DNA from: Pyronema omphalodes
Lineage: Eukaryota > Ascomycota > Pezizomycetes > Pezizales > Pyronemataceae
Reading direction: 5' to 3'
DNA: 64,000 nt
Assembly (NCBI GenBank): GCA_024516155.1
Contig: JAJJXM010000005.1
Coordinates: 372,001 to 436,000, forward strand
The first letter of the stretch is position 1; the number at the start of each line of letters is the position of its first letter. Shown one piece after another: positions 59,001-64,000 of this stretch. A model generated the notes under the pieces. The model had not been told where the DNA came from, did not search any database, and was given only the letters and a program-made list of their open reading frames with translations. Both the position numbers and the translations under genes were made by a program.

Positions 59001-62000
59001 ACGACATGGTGCGTTTAGGAGGTGTAGGTATAGGTGTGGTCTTGTCGTTGATCGTGAAAACGCCATATATTCCACTATCCCGAATATCATATCCTTAATG
59101 AATATATATAAAAATATCACGCTCATTCACACGCCACAGTGCCGCACGCATGAGATTTATTCCCTCATCAAGATTGGGATTAATAAAATGATAATTGGTT
59201 ATATATACTCAGCAGTTATGTAGGCTACAGGTACTTGAAGTACATGCGTTGATCTTTCGAAGTTCAGGATATATATAGAATCTATCCATATAGGGATAGT
59301 CTAACATACATGGTTCCCGATACAGGATCCACGATACCCCAAGTTCCAACGTTCCAAGATAACTGGATAACTGGATAACCAGACAGCACCAGCTTCCATG
59401 AAGATCTACCTACAGGCTATTTCTGGAACTAATCATCAATTATTAATCATCAAGCTTCGAACTTCGAACTTTGAACTTTGAACTTCAGTCTTAATCCGAA
59501 CCGTTGGTGGAAATGATTGTTCTTTATCTTTATTTAATACATTCATAGGGATTATCAGTGATCTTTGTTGATCTTTGACGATTGCTGGTATATTGACTCC
59601 TGACTCCCGAGTACTCCAAAGGCCCCAGTATGGCGGTATATGGTGTACATACAAACAGCACACAGAACACAGCACACAGTACACAGCCCCATTCATCATA
59701 TGTAAGTACTACATAACCCTACAGAATACTTGGCATTCAATGTTCAATGTTCAATGTTCCTCCATAAAAGTGAGAATTCAGAACACGTTACATCGAGATT
59801 CGAATTGAAATTCAAACACAGACTTATCCACCGACTATCTGTAAGCCAACCCTGAGCAGTTCGACTGCGTCGAGTGGAGTGGCTATTAGTGATATTTACG
59901 GAAGGGAGGAACACATTAATTTGCCACTGGTTTGCGGCGTATATAGTATATATACCAACTTACCAAGAGTTCAAGGTTACGTGTACACTAGGTACGAATG
60001 ATGAAACAACCCAGTTGGTTAATGTTATGTATATAGTTAGATATAAAAATTTCCTTTACTTTCGGGACTAGGCCAACGTATGATTCAATGAACAAACAAA
60101 TAAATACAAAGTCTTTTTAAGTCCCGTAAGTACTGTAGATGAAACAAATCTTGAATCATGGTTATAAATCCACCAAATAACCAAATCAATAAACCAGTAA
60201 ACAAATCAACGAAAATCCCATAGCTAGATGTTACAAATATATCATACATATGGTAACCCACCCCAGGACCCCCATGCCATCTCCACTAGTATAAACAGTA
60301 TCATAAGCGAACCAAACCCAGAACCCAACCCCAAAACCGGGCATCCGTACCCCGCAGCCTCGCAGCCTTTCGTTCAAAAACCAAAGACTCAGACAAAGAC
60401 AAAGACCCCAGCCTCTTGAAAGTTGCGTCTTATGCCACCATAATGGTACATTGTATGTACTCTATACCCAAAGCAATTAGCTTCCTACTACTTTAAGCTA
60501 TAATCCTAGCTAGACGTTAAGTTTAGCTAGAGCTAAAACACTGGCAAGAGGCTATGTAGAGCTATGTATGTATGGTGGGAGCCCAGAGCCTATGTAGGTT
60601 AGTATTGGGTGATGGGCTATTGAAGTTAGTTCAAAACGGCGTAGGTTAGCACGGGTTAGCAAGGGTTAGATCAGATTGGCTTGGGCTAGAGGGGGCTTGG
60701 GTTATGCTGCCGGGTGCCCATATGGTCAGGCGCTATATGTACCCCACAAATTCGTTCCTGGGCTAGTAGATGAGGCTATGTTATGGTGCGGCGATGGGTG
60801 TGCCTACTGAATGTATGACTGTATGCCGCCGTATGCCGCCATTTGGTGGTGAATGGTGTGCGGTGTAAGGTGTGCTTGTAGACGTATGGTATGGTCTGTT
60901 AGAGCTGTCTGTAGATGGATTGTGTGACTGTGGATGGATGTTAGATGGTATGGAGGTTTCTATAGATGAATTACATCTCTATATACACGGAGCTGTATGT
61001 GGATAATTATATGTCAGTAGATATGTAGATATATCCCCGTCTCCTCCCCCTCACCCTTCTCCTCCTCCAGTACACAAATTATCAAACAACCCAATCTACC
61101 AGTACTCTCGATCCATAACCTACAAGCCCACCTATCTACACAGCATATCCAACAGCATCCCCATATCCATATCATACATATGACTCACTCTCGTCACTCT
61201 CGTCAATCATCAAGAAGCGTTGAGAACTCGCAATGCGATGAGTACATGTACATACACATAAGGAACAAAACCCGCTCGGCGCTCGCAGCTCGCTATCTAG
61301 CTGCTAGCTGCTAGTATATAGCTACTACCATACAGTCCGCTATATCCCATCATCCATGAGCTCCAGTCATAATCCAGCAACACCATGGGTAGTCATATGT
61401 TCATAGACTCATCACCATAGATAATATCCCACCCACCCACCATATTCCATATCCCATACCACAGCAAACCAGCTATCTCATTTCTATATACTATACATAT
61501 ATATCATCTAGCAAATCACAGACAACCCAAATTCCAGCTGTCTGGGATTACATATAATCATGATATAAGTCTACCTATGACTCCGCAGCCCGCTTCATCT
61601 ATGACTCCGCTTCAGCAGCGAACGGAAGGTAGCGGGCGGCGGGCGGGTAGCGGCCGGGTGGTGGGCGGTGGGCGGTGGGCGCAGGTCTTAATCACCTGGA
61701 ACTCACCAGGAACTCGCTAATGGTCACGGGACCGGAACTATTAATTACTAATTATTAAAGACCGAAGACTAATTACTAAAGACTATGATTAAGATGGGAT
61801 GGGATGGGATAAGAGTCCACCGCGTTTCGGGGAACTATGATTCTGAGATATGTAGTGAGACACCGTTGTCTTAGATTTGGTGAAATGATGGCTGGTGTGG
61901 ATTTTGTAGTATTTGGGGTAGGGAGTGGGGGGCTGGAGGTTGGGGATTGGGTGGGGGGTATGAGATGGGGGGGATTTAGGGATTGAAGTATGTAATGGCA

Positions 62001-64000
62001 TATGTAGCTCAGCATAGTGCGTTCAACGGATTTCTGTTTTTTGAAGTCGGTGGTAGTAGTAGTGGTAGTGGTAGTGGTTTGTGGTTTGTGATGTCTATGC
62101 CTATGTCCAAGGCCTTATGGGTTTTGTTGTGATAGTGTTGATGAAGTTGAGTCATAGATTTACGGATTCATGGTTTTACGATATCGCTGGTAGTTACTGT
62201 ATCGTTACTGTATCGTTACTGTTGTGGTTATCGTTACTGTTGTTATTGTTATTGTTATTGTTATTATTACTGTTGTTACTGTCATTGTTATTATTACTGC
62301 TGTTGGTACTATTACTACTGCTCACTACTGTTACTCCTACTACTTTTACTACTCCCATCCCCATTCCCATTCCCATTCCTATCCCAATTCCAATCTACCA
62401 TTAACTTCCGTACCTATCTTATTACAATCAACAGTCATACTCTTATTACCACTAATTCCCGCTAATAGAAGCTTCTAGAAACATCATGAACCAGCAACAT
62501 ACACAGCATCCCCAGCTAACAACCCCAAACCCCAACCCCCAAACCTCAAAGCCAACAACCCTAAACTCCAAACTCCATAAACTCACAACTACTAGCTTAG
62601 TTTAGTCTAGTTCAGTTGAGTTTAGTTTAGTCTGTAGATTCGGTATTTTATGTTTATGTTTATGTTTATGTTTATTCCAGAGGCTGAGAATTGACGGATT
62701 TAGAGGCTGAGGATTGACGAATTAATAATATATAGCAGGGCCGATATTTTGGATACTGTAGATACTTTGGATATCGTTGCTGATTGTTATAAATCTTATG
62801 AATCTTATGATAAAGTTAAAAGTTAAAAGTTAAAGTTAAAAATTAAAGTCATCGTTAAAACCCGGGTAGCCTATGAAGCCTGCGAAGCCTATGAAGCCCG
62901 AGTAGCCTGTGTAGCCCAGGTCACAGGTATCCCGGAAAACATCACCGATTCTGTTTCTGCTTCTGCTACTACTACTACTACTTCTACTTCTACTGATAAT
63001 CTCCCGAAGACACGATAGATCTCCATATATCCATATATCCAGAACTTCCAGAACTTCCAAACTTCCAAACTATAGACTCCAGACTAAAGCCACTTTATTA
63101 TACTTTACTATACTTGATTTCTTATCCTCAACAAAAAAAAAAAGAGAAAAAAAGAGAAAAAAATTACACACGATCCACAAAAAAAAAAAAAAAAAAAAAA
63201 ACGCCTTACATAAATATTTACAAAAATCGCCGTGCTATTGCCAAGCTAATCAAAACATTCTGACAGATATCTCATGTATCACAATCACATCATATCACAT
63301 CATATCATATCACATCATATCATATCACCACCTAACATAAAATCAAATCAAATCACCACATCAAATCACCACATCACATCATCATAAAAACTTCATACTC
63401 AAAGAAAAAAAAAAAAAAGATCTTTCAATTCCCCACAACAAAACAAAACAAAAAAATCAAAAAACCTAATGTTTTTGTTCCTTTTGTGGTAGTAATTTAA
63501 TTTCAAAAAATCCTAGGTCTTACACAATTCCCGTATTTCTTCTTTCTCTTCCCAAGCAATCAAGCAAGCAAGCAAGCCAGAAAGAAGGAAAAAAAAAAAA
63601 AAAAAACACAATTGCAGAGCGAGTGTATTGTTCTTAAAAAAAAAAAAGAAAAAAAGATCTATATATATTATACCCCAATTGTTCTCACCGGTATAACAAT
63701 ATAAAAATATTTCTTTAATTCTTAATTTTTTTTCTTATCTCTGCTCTGCTGCAATGGCGACTTGCTACTATTTGTTGTTGCTGCTGCCTATTGCTATTGT
63801 TGCCTAAAAAAAGGATTTTCCGTAAGTCTTGATGTTTGTTGTTGGTATTCCAGTTCCAATTCCAATTCCAAGTCCCATCCTTATCCTTATCCTTATCCCT
63901 ATTCCTTCCAAATCCCAGATTCCATATTTCCTTACAATCCTCAATCCAACCAACCACCAAACCAAGCATAAAACCAAGCATAAAACCCAATCCGGTTTTG
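56007..64000. other. ~8 kb with no supportable gene
   Basis: Mostly AT-rich, unique DNA with scattered short arrays: ccttg units (57776-57812), gttatt/gttact repeats (62210-62340), tttatg repeats (62650-62675), catatcat repeats (63285-63345) and A-runs of 15-20 (63180, 63590). All open frames are short and lack domains or splice partners. I see no tRNA, rRNA or transposase. Confidence 0.6.

Overview
The window is eukaryotic nuclear DNA, most likely from a filamentous ascomycete. The evidence is spliced genes with very short introns (mostly 50-75 nt), CTAAC-like branch points close to the 3' splice sites, and gene products typical of such fungi (Set2, an ESS2/Bis1 homologue, a Chk2-type FHA kinase, an ATRX-like SNF2 protein). 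The long, microsatellite-rich intergenic stretches and the style of the proteins suggest a leotiomycete-like fungus. That placement is inference. No bacterial features (operons, Shine-Dalgarno sites) are present.

Layout. 1.4-12.5 kb is a compact gene block: a 2134-aa SNF2/ATRX-like chromatin remodeler (minus), an ESS2-family splicing-associated protein (minus) and, divergently from it, an FHA-domain Ser/Thr kinase (plus). 12.46-14.60 kb is the left arm of a ~2.1 kb inverted duplication carrying a 243-aa unknown gene. The right arm lies at 32.47-34.59 kb. Between the arms are a dense cascade of minisatellites and homopolymer tracts (14.9-18.4 kb), one Myb/SANT-like plus AT-hook gene (18.5-20.8 kb, minus) and about 12 kb with no convincing gene. 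Beyond the right arm come a truncated hAT transposon end (35.3-35.8 kb), a ~205 bp MITE-like element (36.7-36.9 kb), a 646-aa BTB-like gene (38.1-40.2 kb, plus), a 754-aa repeat-rich acidic protein gene (42.9-45.2 kb, minus), a 208-bp tandem repeat array interrupted by a complete-ended 1.17 kb hAT derivative with an 8-bp target duplication (46.2-48.8 kb), and the histone H3K36 methyltransferase gene set2 (49.7-53.2 kb, minus). 53.2-64 kb holds no gene I can support, only simple repeats.

How the genes relate. Three genes act on chromatin by family (ATRX-like remodeler, AT-hook protein, Set2). One is linked to splicing (ESS2) and one to checkpoint-type signalling (FHA kinase). Nothing suggests a cluster or shared pathway. 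The most unusual feature is the inverted duplication. Its two copies of the unknown 243-aa gene differ at only about 5 of 732 coding bases by my reading, while the non-coding flanks differ at about 4-6%. One breakpoint cuts the kinase coding sequence, so the direction of copying can be inferred (left to right).
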